A stretch of 64,000 nucleotides of DNA from an uncultured Lachnospiraceae bacterium (GTDB lineage Bacteria > Bacillota > Clostridia > Lachnospirales > Lachnospiraceae). This document shows positions 34,754 to 43,635 of this stretch, in pieces. A model generated the notes under the pieces. It had not been told where the DNA came from, made no database searches, and saw only the letters and a list, made by a program, of their open reading frames with translations. Every line of letters begins with the position of its first letter. Within the stretch, counting starts at the first letter, position 1. The DNA is taken from assembly GCA_910585965.1 (NCBI GenBank), contig CAJUHH010000010.1:62001-126000 (forward strand). The letters are read 5' to 3'. The position numbers were made by a program, and so were the translations under genes.

Positions 34754-36073
34754 CTATATTTCAAACACTTTATTCCATTCCCCTCCGGAAGCCGGAAAGA
34801 AACTGCCGAATCCAAGGTCCTTCACCCTGACGCTCAATTCCTTTTCCGAAAGCATTTCCGTCCTGACCTCCAGCCTTGTCGTCCACCGGGGGCGTTTCTT
34901 AAGCCCCTCCAATACGATATCGGCTTCTTTCGGATCTTTTCCGTCCAAAGGAGTCAGCAGGAGCGACAATACATCCCCGTCTTCCAGAATCACGTGAAAT
35001 TCCTTCTTCGTTTCGAACCAGTTTACCCCGGCATCCATCAGGGCAAAATAGGATTCCTGCCCCCGCCGCAGCACCCGCATGCCGACATTGGCTTTCAGCT
35101 TGTCCAATCCAAGGAACACATATTCTTCCCCGACCGGCTCGATCCCGAGCTTCTCCCTTATTCCGTAACAGGCTCCTTTGCTGTATAAATTATTCCCTTG
35201 GAACACCCTCCTTCCCCTGCAAAGATAACGGAGCGACTCCGATGCCCATCCATCTTTATAGCCGTCGCCGATCAGGTATACGCAGGAAACCGGCGAAGCG
35301 CCGCATCTGTTTCTTACGATTTCCAGAAAAGCTTCGTCCAGCCTTCCCTTTTCTATCGCTTCCAGTTCTCCGTCCCCCGACGAAACTTCCCTCCGCTCCA
35401 TTTCGTTATATTCATCGATATCGATCAGCACCACCTTCGGCGTCGTCCTATTATTTACGTTAAATCCATATATTTTCAGCCTTTTATTATCATAATCGCA
35501 CAACAGCACATCCTGCATCCAAAGCTCCTTCGGCTGGTGCAGCATGTAATAATAATAGCTTTCCACATGGCTCTGGAAATAAATCTGATCCGTCTTTAAC
35601 TGGAGGTTTGCCCCTGCCTGGGATAAGATTTCCACCATCCGCCCGTCCAGATGGTCTACGGTAAACATGATCCCTTCCAAATAATCGGGAGGCGCGATCA
35701 ACGTAAGCAGCGAAAGGCTCCGCCTGATAAAAAGGGTAAGAAGCGCCACAGGGTCAAATTTTTCATCCCCCGCTTCCACCCATCCCCCGTTTCTCGCCAG
35801 ACTTACCAGATTCCTGATCAGAAAGCATTCCCCCTCTTTGGCGAACTTAGCTGCCTCCCTGCCGAACAGCCACTGTTTCACTTCCTTTTTCCGGCATAAA
35901 ACCGCCGGAATATTGTACTGCTCCGTACCCGTCACCACCGCAAGAGTTTCCACATCCCCTTCCTTTTGCAGAAAGTAATAGCTGATCTGGGCATAGTCAT
36001 CGCTCAAGTCATACCCAATGACGATGCGGCCCTTAGTCTTTTTTACAGCCCCGTCTTTTCTTTCCAAACGCAT
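34754..36073 (-). CDS. DUF5716 family protein, Hsp70/actin-like ATPase fold
   Basis: The 439-residue protein follows the sugar kinase/Hsp70/actin plan. The phosphate-1 strand is VIGYDLSDDYAQISY (D22), and a region like the Hsp70 cofactor-interaction helix is GIMFTVDHLDGRMVEILSQAGA (134-155). The phosphate-2 strand is DVLLCDYDNKRLKIYGF (D193), and the adenosine motif is VYLIGDGYKDGW (266-276) with NNLYSKGACYG (294-304). A beta-rich C-terminal domain (about 345-439) could bind clients. I recall this as DUF5716. ATP binding is inferred from these motifs. It lies 10 bp downstream of the DUF5717 gene. Confidence 0.78.
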   Translation of the reverse strand: MRLERKDGAVKKTKGRIVIGYDLSDDYAQISYYFLQKEGDVETLAVVTGTEQYNIPAVLCRKKEVKQWLFGREAAKFAKEGECFLIRNLVSLARNGGWVEAGDEKFDPVALLTLFIRRSLSLLTLIAPPDYLEGIMFTVDHLDGRMVEILSQAGANLQLKTDQIYFQSHVESYYYYMLHQPKELWMQDVLLCDYDNKRLKIYGFNVNNRTTPKVVLIDIDEYNEMERREVSSGDGELEAIEKGRLDEAFLEIVRNRCGASPVSCVYLIGDGYKDGWASESLRYLCRGRRVFQGNNLYSKGACYGIREKLGIEPVGEEYVFLGLDKLKANVGMRVLRRGQESYFALMDAGVNWFETKKEFHVILEDGDVLSLLLTPLDGKDPKEADIVLEGLKKRPRWTTRLEVRTEMLSEKELSVRVKDLGFGSFFPASGGEWNKVFEI

Positions 36074-36083
36074 TTTTTCACCC

Positions 36084-39000
36084 TTACGCTTTCTTCCCGT
36101 CTCTGCCCGGTTCCTCCATCTTCAGCCGGAATATCCGGGAAACAATATACTCCTTTTTATAATAATCTTCCAGCAGGCGGCTCTGCGATTCATAATCCTG
36201 AAGCGCTCCTGCCGCTATGACTTCATTCAGCAGGCCGAAACGCCCTTCGCCTTCCCCATGGAAGCTGTCCCCGCCGTTCACGGAAGCACTTTCGCTGAAT
36301 CGCTTTTCCCCCTCTAGTTCTTCCATAATATAATAATGGAGCCGTTCGCCAAAAAAGAGAATGAATGATTTTGCATAAATCCCGCCGTACATTTCCTTCA
36401 TTTCTTCCTGCTTGTACTCATTCTCCGTATAATTGCCCCGTTCTATTTTGTAATGGATCACCACGCGGCTCCCCGGTTTCGCCCGGTACTCAATCACCGT
36501 TTTATCCGCAAACCGTTCCGCCCCTGGCAGTTCTTTTATATATTCCCTGAAAAAAGCAAAGTAAATGCCGGCTTCTGACAAATCGGATAGAAACAGTCCC
36601 GCCGCCATCCGTATTTTCGGAGTTATCTCCTTCTTATTTGCCGCAAAATATTTTAAAAAGGCCATTTTGCATACTTTATGCAGTTTCTCCCCTCTCTCAT
36701 ATACCCGAACCGCATCTGTAAAGAAGAACGGATCAATCGCTTTGTCTTCCACAAAATAGTCATAAGAACACTGGGCCAGGAAAGCCGTTTCCACCTCAGC
36801 CTTTGCACCGCCGGACACATAGGTTTTGAACACCTCTGCCCTTTCCCCGATAAAAGCGCCGGAAAATAACATTTGTATGAGCATTCTCTCACAAACTGCA
36901 TAAGTATCCACCTCGAAAGCGGATGCCGACTTCCAGATTTTTTTCAGCTGCCAGAGCATTCCTTTATAAAAATACACTAGGTAAGAAAGCAGATTTCCGT
37001 CATACTTTCCTTTTTGGAAAGCATAATAAGCGATCGCGGTCATATCCCGGTCTTCTATATACCCGTTGCGGGAAATCAGGCGGCTGCACATCCTCATCGC
37101 CGTTTTCGCGTCAATACCCTGCACGCCGAAACTCTTTATCCATTCAAAAGCTTTCTCATACAGCCCGCAGATCACCATAAACCGTATGGCTTCGCCCCTT
37201 TCCTTCTGCCCCATCCCTTCCGGTTCCAGCCCTTTCAGGTAATCTTCCAAATCCATGAGGGAATCCCTCTCATAATAATAATGGATCAGCTTCAGGCATA
37301 TTTCACTTTTTCTTTCTTTTTCAATATAGGGCGATTCCGATATCCGGCGGAACTGTAGCACGTTTTCCTCCTTCACCTCTGCCAGCGACCGATTGCTTTC
37401 GCACATATAAATATCCAGCCCCGTATGGGATCTTACAAAAGGCACCGCCATCCGTAAAAGTTTCCCCGGTCCTATCATCTTCTCCGTCTGGACCGGTATG
37501 CTGGCCGTATAACGGTTCCCGTCCCCGTCCTCCAGCAGGATTTTATAGTCCTCCCCATACAGCGGCACAGCCGCACAGCCGTCGCTGAAAGGATAACGGT
37601 ACTCCCTGCTGCTCAGCGCGTAACTGACCACCGCCTGGCGGATCTTCTTATTTTCCGTCCGCACGGTATGGGTAAAAATCAGCGTCACGAGCTGTTTGGC
37701 CCTCTCCTCGTTCATCAGGTTCGCTGTCAGCGTATTCTTATATAAATAGGCGAGATCCTTGTTGATTCTGCCTTTCTGAAGCTGGTAAAGCACAAAATTT
37801 TCGATCTGGGCGCAGAATTTGATATAATATTCCGGATGTTCTTTGCGCCTCCTATAGATATAAGCATACAAAAATGCATTCTTCCTGTAATCGAGCTGGC
37901 TCTGGTAAGCAAAATACATCAGCACCATTTTAGGGATTTCCCCTTCAAAATCCGCAGGCAGCGCCATCATATAATACTCATACAGCCTAGTGATGCGCAG
38001 TTCCTGCTCCACGCCCATGCTATACCAGGAAAAGCTGGCGCTGTCCGTCCGGTTTCCTTTGATCAGCAGCGTGCAGATTGCCTGAAGCGTTTCGTTATCC
38101 GGGAATTTTCCATAATATTCTTTCAGGATATAAAAAGCCCTCTCCGAATATGTTTTCATCTTCTGTATCTGGTAACGTATCTGTACAATGATATCCCTTG
38201 TCAGAAAGCCTTTTTTTGCAGCGAAATTCAATACTTGTATTTCAAAACTCTCCATTTTCATCAAGAGGGCCGGATTCATCTCCAGCAGCCGCCATGCCTC
38301 AATATACAATACCGGGCTGGTACACCCTCCCTGGAACTGTTCTTCTAAAAATAACCATCGCCTGGACGGGCTTTTTGTATACTCCTCTGCCAAATGCAGC
38401 ATCAGCCATCCGATCCTCCAGTTATCCCTGTTCGTTTTATAAATCCAGGATATCCTTTCCGTAATCTCATCCACATAAGAATCTTCTTCCGAATACAAAG
38501 TGGTCAGATAAAGATAGTAACACCAGACTTCCGGCCTGCATTCCTCTTTATCGATTGCCGCCCTGATGCGCTCCATCTCCCATTTCGCCTCCTGGATCCG
38601 CTCCTGGGTGATAAAAAGCTGCGCGCGGAACAATTTTGTCTGGATATCCCTGCCATCCAGCGCCGAAAGCCTGTCCAACAGCTTTTCCGTCTCCCCCATC
38701 CATATCCTGCCGCTGACCTTTTTCCCCCGAAATGCACAGTACGCATCGACCATCTGCATCAGCAGCTTCTTTTTTTCCCGGCATATGCCGTAAAAACGCC
38801 GCTCCTGCGCATGGCTGACCACCGTCACCGGAATCCGGATCTCCCTGTGCGGGTCAGAAATACAGATGCTTCCGAAATTGCGCCCCGCGTGAAGCATTCC
38901 GCTGTCTACATAAAAAACCAGATGGAAGAGATTGCCAAGGAAATCATATTCCGATGCCCTTTCCTTCTCCACCCTCAAAAAATCCCCCTCTGCCTTTAAC

Positions 39001-39641
39001 TCCAGAGAAGTATATCCCCAGCCGTTCCTCGTAACCCCGATCTCATGCCTGGATACTTCCTGCGGGTCTTCGATCAGAATTTCCGTTTTTTCCGGAACAA
39101 ATTCGACCTTCTGCTTCTTATTGATCTCCAGAAGGAACTCCTCCATATTCCGCTCATTTCCATGGACTGCCGACAATCCTTTATACGCGCTGTAATACTG
39201 CCTGTCCAGTCCGCTGGCGAAAATAGTCTGAAACCGGGGGGAATAAAAGATCTTTACCGCTTCCTCCCAATTTTCCTTTGCCAGGTTAGTAAAATGAAAC
39301 ATATTTTTAATAGTCCCCATGCTGGACTCGATTTCATCTTTCTCGATCGTAACACGGTAAGGGAGTTCATATTCCCCATAATTCGTAACAATAAAAAACG
39401 CGCCCTCCAATACATCTTCCGGCTCCATCCCCTTCGAAGTAAAACGATAGGGGATCGTTTCTTTCGTCCCTATAAACTCCTCTGCCAGACACTCCATCCG
39501 CATCTGCGAGGAAACAATCCACCCCTCTGCCGGCACATCCCCGGGAGCATAAATAATAAACGAGCCTTCCGCCGTCTCCCCCTGCTTTAAGGAAAGCTCT
39601 AAAGATATGTCAGAAAACTCCAAAACATCCGTCTTTTCCAT
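36084..39641 (-). CDS. DUF5717 family giant helical-repeat protein
   Basis: This 1185-residue cytoplasmic protein has an Ig-like beta domain at about 8-105 (ISLELSLKQGETAEGSFIIYAPG) and a possible second one at about 190-285. A very long alpha-solenoid region runs from about 300 to 1050 with TPR-like pairs (WEMERIRAAIDKEECRPEVWCYYLYLTT). The C-terminal beta-rich domain holds SRVVIHYKIERGNYTENEYKQEEM. The ATG at 39639-39641 has AAAGGG upstream. The frame is open to 39815, but that part is encoded by the foldback repeat. It is the first gene of the four-gene unit. Function unknown. Confidence 0.8.
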   Translation of the reverse strand: MEKTDVLEFSDISLELSLKQGETAEGSFIIYAPGDVPAEGWIVSSQMRMECLAEEFIGTKETIPYRFTSKGMEPEDVLEGAFFIVTNYGEYELPYRVTIEKDEIESSMGTIKNMFHFTNLAKENWEEAVKIFYSPRFQTIFASGLDRQYYSAYKGLSAVHGNERNMEEFLLEINKKQKVEFVPEKTEILIEDPQEVSRHEIGVTRNGWGYTSLELKAEGDFLRVEKERASEYDFLGNLFHLVFYVDSGMLHAGRNFGSICISDPHREIRIPVTVVSHAQERRFYGICREKKKLLMQMVDAYCAFRGKKVSGRIWMGETEKLLDRLSALDGRDIQTKLFRAQLFITQERIQEAKWEMERIRAAIDKEECRPEVWCYYLYLTTLYSEEDSYVDEITERISWIYKTNRDNWRIGWLMLHLAEEYTKSPSRRWLFLEEQFQGGCTSPVLYIEAWRLLEMNPALLMKMESFEIQVLNFAAKKGFLTRDIIVQIRYQIQKMKTYSERAFYILKEYYGKFPDNETLQAICTLLIKGNRTDSASFSWYSMGVEQELRITRLYEYYMMALPADFEGEIPKMVLMYFAYQSQLDYRKNAFLYAYIYRRRKEHPEYYIKFCAQIENFVLYQLQKGRINKDLAYLYKNTLTANLMNEERAKQLVTLIFTHTVRTENKKIRQAVVSYALSSREYRYPFSDGCAAVPLYGEDYKILLEDGDGNRYTASIPVQTEKMIGPGKLLRMAVPFVRSHTGLDIYMCESNRSLAEVKEENVLQFRRISESPYIEKERKSEICLKLIHYYYERDSLMDLEDYLKGLEPEGMGQKERGEAIRFMVICGLYEKAFEWIKSFGVQGIDAKTAMRMCSRLISRNGYIEDRDMTAIAYYAFQKGKYDGNLLSYLVYFYKGMLWQLKKIWKSASAFEVDTYAVCERMLIQMLFSGAFIGERAEVFKTYVSGGAKAEVETAFLAQCSYDYFVEDKAIDPFFFTDAVRVYERGEKLHKVCKMAFLKYFAANKKEITPKIRMAAGLFLSDLSEAGIYFAFFREYIKELPGAERFADKTVIEYRAKPGSRVVIHYKIERGNYTENEYKQEEMKEMYGGIYAKSFILFFGERLHYYIMEELEGEKRFSESASVNGGDSFHGEGEGRFGLLNEVIAAGALQDYESQSRLLEDYYKKEYIVSRIFRLKMEEPGRDGKKA

Positions 39642-39714
39642 ATTTTGTTTCCCTTTCCATATATACCATTGAATTATATCATCAACCGGCTGCTTTCTGC
39701 AACTGCTGGGCAGC

Positions 39715-40133
39715 TTGAATTCGCGGAAATCCATTTTTGCAGAGGGCATGGCATGGCGGGGAGCGGGGAAGGAAACGGGAACGGCATCCGCAGCCGCATG
39801 GGAAGGGTCCGGCATGGGCTGGGATTTTCTGCTAGAGTTGCCAATCAGATTTCACTAATGAAATGGACAAATGATATCAAACCAGCCGGGGCGGAAAAAA
39901 AGGACATCCGTGTCCTTTTTTCCTGAAATTGCCATCCGTGGCAATTTCACCCTAAGAATTCGACCATTTCATAAGTGAACAATTTCATAAATGAAATTAC
40001 TGATTGTTCACAACAGCAGAAAATCCCAGCCCATGCCGGACCCTTCCCATGCGGCTACGGATGCCGTTCCCGTTTCCTTCCCCGCTCCCCGCCGCGCCAT
40101 GTCCTCTGCAAAAATGGATTTCCGCGAATTCAA
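39715..40133. mobile_element. 419-bp foldback (long inverted repeat) element
   Basis: The arms at 39715-39833 and 40015-40133 are 119 bp each and differ at only three positions as inverted copies. Similarity continues inward (TTCACTAATGAAATGG against its complement at 39962-39977). The centre holds two further hairpins, 39893-39923 and 39925-39948, both with loop TCCG. The first resembles a bidirectional terminator. It lies between the divergent DUF5717 and GntR genes. There is no transposase or recombinase gene, so it resembles a MITE. Each arm contains an open frame (MPDPSHAA...), almost certainly not a gene. Confidence 0.85.
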
Positions 40134-40141
40134 TTTCCCTC

Positions 40142-40170
40142 TTGACAAATCTATGCTAAAGTTATATTGT
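40142..40170 (+). promoter_or_regulatory. Promoter of the GntR-ABC operon
   Basis: TTGACA (40142-40147) and TATTGT (40165-40170) have a 17-bp spacer. They start nine bases after the end of the foldback element. Confidence 0.7.
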
Positions 40171-40186
40171 ATTAATTAAATAATAC
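40169..40186 (+). promoter_or_regulatory. Candidate GntR operator
   Basis: The 18-bp near-palindrome GTATTAATTAAATAATAC overlaps the -10 region and start site of the operon promoter. That is the expected position and A+T-rich form for a YtrA-type GntR repressor that controls its own operon. Confidence 0.6.
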
Positions 40187-40221
40187 AGTAGTACAAAATA
40201 CATACGGAAAGGAAGGATCAT

Positions 40222-40602
40222 ATGGCATGGAATTTGAGCGCGGATAAGCCTATTTACTCCCAGCTTGTGGAAATCATACAAATACAGATCACTTCGGGCA
40301 AATACAAGGCTGGAGACAGGCTTCCCAGCGTCAGGGAGCTGGCGGCGGAAGCGAGCGTCAATCCGAATACGATGCAGAAAGCCCTCGCGGAGCTGGAACG
40401 GAACTCGCTCATTATCACGCAGCGCACAAGCGGGCGCATCGTTACGGAGGATACGGAATTGATTCAGAAAACACAGGCTAATCTCGCCGATGAATACATG
40501 AAAAACTTTTTCCGGGCCATGAAGGAACTGGGATATTCGATGGAAGACATTTTATCGCTCGTTCAGAAAGCGGTCAGGGAAACCTGCGCCATCAGCAGCT
40601 GA
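40222..40602 (+). CDS. GntR-family transcriptional regulator (YtrA type)
   Basis: This 126-residue regulator has an N-terminal winged helix-turn-helix (PIYSQLVEIIQIQITSGKYKAGDRLPSVRELAAEASVNPNTMQKALAELERNSLI) and a short helical C-terminal part without an effector domain, as in the YtrA subfamily. These proteins usually repress a linked ABC exporter operon and respond to cell-envelope stress. It is the first gene of the plus-strand operon, behind the operator at 40169-40186. Confidence 0.9.
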   Translation: MAWNLSADKPIYSQLVEIIQIQITSGKYKAGDRLPSVRELAAEASVNPNTMQKALAELERNSLIITQRTSGRIVTEDTELIQKTQANLADEYMKNFFRAMKELGYSMEDILSLVQKAVRETCAISS

Positions 40603-40667
40603 ACGGCAAGCCGTCATCAAGCTGAGCGGCAAGCCGTCAGCTAGTAAAATTGGAGGGAGAAATATTA

Positions 40668-41366
40668 ATGGAAGCATTAGCAGTTATGCAGGGGTTGACG
40701 AAAGTATACGGCAATACTCTGGCAGTAAATAATTTGAATCTTACCATACCGAGAGGCAAAATCATCGGATTACTCGGTCCGAATGGCAGCGGCAAGACCA
40801 CCCTGATCAAAATGATAAACGGCCTTCTTACCCCGACCGCAGGCAGCATATTAATCAACGGCATGGCGCCGGGGCCGGAAACAAAGGCAAGGATCGCCTA
40901 TCTGCCGGAACGGACTTATCTGCAAAGCGGCATGAAAGTATGCGATCTTGTGGATTTTTTTGAAGATTTTTATGCTGACTTTGACAAAAACAGAGCATTT
41001 TCGATGCTGGGTTCTTTGAATATCCCGCCTACCGCGCCGTTAAAAACATTGTCCAAGGGAACGAAAGAAAAGGTGCAGCTCATCCTTGTTATGAGCAGGC
41101 ACGCGGATCTTTTTATCCTGGATGAGCCGATCGCCGGGGTAGACCCTGCGGCCCGGGATTATATCCTGAACACGATTATTACGAATTATAACGAGAATGC
41201 GAGCATTCTTTTATCTACCCACCTGATTTCGGATATCGAAAATATACTGGATGAGGTGATCTTTATCCGCAGCGGACAGGTCATCACCCATATGCCGGTG
41301 GATCAGATCAGGGAAGAATACGGCCAGTCCGTAGATGCTTATTTTAGGAGGGTATTCGCATGTTAA
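40668..41366 (+). CDS. ABC transporter ATP-binding protein
   Basis: This 232-residue ABC ATPase has Walker A GPNGSGKTT (about 35-43), a signature-like LSKGTKEKVQ, Walker B LFILDEPIAGVDP and H-loop STHL. The ATG at 40668-40670 follows TTGGAGG. The frame extends six codons upstream but without a better site. It overlaps the permease gene by 7 bp. With the GntR regulator and ABC-2-type permease it resembles Ytr-like exporters involved in antimicrobial peptide or envelope stress. Confidence 0.93.
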   Translation: MEALAVMQGLTKVYGNTLAVNNLNLTIPRGKIIGLLGPNGSGKTTLIKMINGLLTPTAGSILINGMAPGPETKARIAYLPERTYLQSGMKVCDLVDFFEDFYADFDKNRAFSMLGSLNIPPTAPLKTLSKGTKEKVQLILVMSRHADLFILDEPIAGVDPAARDYILNTIITNYNENASILLSTHLISDIENILDEVIFIRSGQVITHMPVDQIREEYGQSVDAYFRRVFAC

Positions 41367-42205
41367 AAAAATTATTCAAATATGAATGGAAAGCTTTCTG
41401 GAAAGTGCCGACAGCAATCAATGTTTTTCTCGGCATCATGACTTTTATTGGAATCATTTCCCTGGCCTCGCCTTTTTGGGAGCTGGATATACGGGGAATC
41501 GAGATTATGCTGGGGCTTGCCGTATTTTTCTATATTCTGGCCATTGCCGCCGGTTCCATCGGAGTGACGATTGCCATCACTGTCCGTTATTATAAAAACA
41601 TATATACGGATGAAGGTTATCTTACCAATACCCTGCCAGTCACCGCAAGGCAGATTATTTTATCCAAGCTTTTTACCGGGGTCATCTGGTCCTTTATCAC
41701 GGGAACAGTCGTATCCATCAGCATATTTTCACTCGTATATACCGCTTCGCTCTCTTATTCGGACGTGAATATCCTTTATGAAATCGCGCATGATTTTCCT
41801 GATCTGTTAAATTTTTTCAGGGAAGATGTCGGAATCAGCTTTGTCCTGTTTGCCTTCCTTAGCCTGGTTTATATGGTCGCGTCCACGGCTTTATCGATTT
41901 TAAAGATTTATACCGCCATCGCCCTCGGCCAGCTCTTTGCACGCCATAAAGTGGCAGGAGCCGTTATATGGTATATCGGGGAATACGTTGTTTTCGAAAT
42001 TATTTCATCCTTCCTGCGCGGCATTCCATCCTATAGCAACGGTCTCTTTACCTTTTTCTTTTCCTATGGGATCAGCTATTATAACAGTTACGACTATTCC
42101 GTTCTGCTTGCTATGCTCCTGTCGATCGGATTCTGCCTGGCAGTTTGTGCGGGGTTGTATTTCCTTACCGAACATATGCTGAAGAATCGGTTGAATTTGG
42201 ATTAA
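41360..42205 (+). CDS. ABC-2-type transporter permease
   Basis: This 281-residue membrane protein has about six hydrophobic helices. It starts MLKKLFKYEWKAFWKVPTAI, a form seen in many ABC-2 permeases of Clostridia. It partners with the ATPase whose gene overlaps it, and the substrate is unknown. A strong hairpin follows at 42263-42304. Confidence 0.88.
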   Translation: MLKKLFKYEWKAFWKVPTAINVFLGIMTFIGIISLASPFWELDIRGIEIMLGLAVFFYILAIAAGSIGVTIAITVRYYKNIYTDEGYLTNTLPVTARQIILSKLFTGVIWSFITGTVVSISIFSLVYTASLSYSDVNILYEIAHDFPDLLNFFREDVGISFVLFAFLSLVYMVASTALSILKIYTAIALGQLFARHKVAGAVIWYIGEYVVFEIISSFLRGIPSYSNGLFTFFFSYGISYYNSYDYSVLLAMLLSIGFCLAVCAGLYFLTEHMLKNRLNLD

Positions 42206-42262
42206 GCAAAAACTTTTCAGACATCTTTCTGAAAGACAACTGTTCCTTCCAAATTATCAAAT

Positions 42263-42304
42263 CCCCCCTTTACCAGGCAAACGTCAAAGCCTGGTAAATG
42301 GGGA
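42263..42304. terminator. Strong hairpin after the ABC operon
   Basis: CCCCCTTTACCAGGC pairs with GCCTGGTAAATGGGG around a 10-nt loop. The plus strand has no T-run after it, while the minus strand continues ATTTGATAATTT. It probably terminates the convergent 42330-42572 gene and perhaps also the ABC operon. Confidence 0.6.
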
Positions 42305-42329
42305 GCCATCCGGCTTAACAGCACACATC

Positions 42330-42572
42330 CTATGCCGCTTTTGCACGGGCTTCCATCATATACCGAAGAAAAGCCGGCATATCTTTGGCATCAGACAAGC
42401 TAACGCAAAGGCCTGATGTTCCAATATGCAAGCTTCGAAAAATCTCCCTGGCATTCTGGCTCCGTTTTAAGTCAAGCCGGTTTCCATCCGGCATGTGCAG
42501 CATTACCTCTCCGCTGCTTTTTTCTACCGTATTCAAAAATTTTTCTCTGTCCGGAATAAAAAATATAGTCAT
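42330..42572 (-). CDS. Hypothetical protein, 80 aa
   Basis: A small soluble protein, MTIFFIPDREKFLNTVEKSSG and then EVMLHMPDGNRLDLKRSQNAREIFRSLHIGTSGLCVSLSDAKDMPAFLRYM. The ATG has an excellent AGGAGG site, which supports a real gene. The family is not recognised. It is divergent from the AraC regulator, sharing a ~145 bp A+T-rich control region. Confidence 0.6.
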   Translation of the reverse strand: MTIFFIPDREKFLNTVEKSSGEVMLHMPDGNRLDLKRSQNAREIFRSLHIGTSGLCVSLSDAKDMPAFLRYMMEARAKAA

Positions 42573-42716
42573 AATATATATCCTCCTGTCCTTTGATATA
42601 TCTGTATATTACTACATAAAGCAGTTATATAATATGCATTTATTGCCGTATACTAGTATTATCCCGCCAATTATGTTATATTACTTATATATCAGGAAAT
42701 ATAGGAAGGAGAGGAT

Positions 42717-43598
42717 ATGCAGACATTTATTACGGATCAAAACCAAGTAGAAAAAATAGAAGGAATGACTGTAGAGTTTCCTTATTGCATGCACGAACGG
42801 AATCTTACAGACTTTGTCGTTCCTTGGCATTGGCACGACGAGCTGGAACTGGGCTATATAGAAAAAGGGACGAGCGTGATTCGAACTATCGACCAGGACT
42901 ATCCTGTCCATCAAGGAAACGGCTTTTTTATCAATGCAAATGTAATGGATACAAAAATCAATGGAAATCCAGGGCAGCCAGCGATGGAAATTAATCATAT
43001 TTTCCATCCCATCTTTATTGGCGGACATTTTGGAAGCAGGATCACTTCCAAATATATGAATCCCATCCTCCAGAACCATCAGATTTCCGTCCATGTGATT
43101 CAAAGAGGAACTAAAGAAGCGGATGCTGTCCTGAATCATCTGATTTTGCTCAAAGAAATAAACGCTGAGCCAGGACAGGAGATCGCAATCAGAAACACTC
43201 TGTCTACCGCATGGCTTCTGCTCCTTGAAGAAATAGAAAAGCATTTTAAAGCCCCGCAAATAGCAGAAACCGAGAAACAAAACCGTATAAAAAGTATGAT
43301 ATCTTATATTCACAGAAATTTTGGAAACAAGCTTGCCTTAGAGGAAATTGCTGCTGCGGCAAACATTTCGCCGAGAGAAGCAAACCGTATATTCCAAAAA
43401 GCCATACAACAGACACCTTTCGAATATCTGATGCATTACCGCTTAAACAGAGCCAAAGAATTACTTTCCCATTCAGAGCTTTCCATTACAGAAATCAGCT
43501 ATCAATGCGGTTTTACAGACAGCACTTACATGGGAAAACAATTCAAGAAAGCTTATGGCATAACACCAAGAGATTACCGGCGTGCTGCTCATACATAA
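42717..43598 (+). CDS. AraC-family transcriptional regulator with cupin sensor domain
   Basis: This 293-residue regulator has an N-terminal cupin domain (about 15-150: FVVPWHWHDELELGYIEKGTSVI, HQGNGFFINANVMD) and a C-terminal AraC domain (about 195-290) with two helix-turn-helix units ending CGFTDSTYMGKQFKKAYGITPRDYRR. The cupin part usually binds a sugar-like ligand. The target is unknown. The divergent 80-aa gene is the closest candidate. Confidence 0.92.
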   Translation: MQTFITDQNQVEKIEGMTVEFPYCMHERNLTDFVVPWHWHDELELGYIEKGTSVIRTIDQDYPVHQGNGFFINANVMDTKINGNPGQPAMEINHIFHPIFIGGHFGSRITSKYMNPILQNHQISVHVIQRGTKEADAVLNHLILLKEINAEPGQEIAIRNTLSTAWLLLLEEIEKHFKAPQIAETEKQNRIKSMISYIHRNFGNKLALEEIAAAANISPREANRIFQKAIQQTPFEYLMHYRLNRAKELLSHSELSITEISYQCGFTDSTYMGKQFKKAYGITPRDYRRAAHT

Positions 43599-43603
43599 AT
43601 AAG

Positions 43604-43635
43604 AAAAATGCTCCCAGTCACGCAGGAGCATTTTT
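43604..43635 (+). terminator. Terminator of the AraC gene
   Basis: AAATGCTCC and GGAGCATTT form the stem, followed by TTTTC. The 3' half also encodes the last codons of the convergent basic protein gene. Confidence 0.75.

Noticed and set aside
39642..39815. N-terminal extension of the DUF5717 protein (MPDPSHAAAD...)
   Set aside because: It is encoded by the foldback arm and the same peptide is read from the other arm on the opposite strand. The ATG at 39639-39641 has a ribosome binding site and starts the family-like domain.
39991..40179. Plus-strand 62-codon ORF in the right foldback arm
   Set aside because: It mirrors the left-arm translation and overlaps the GntR promoter, so it is a by-product of the repeat.
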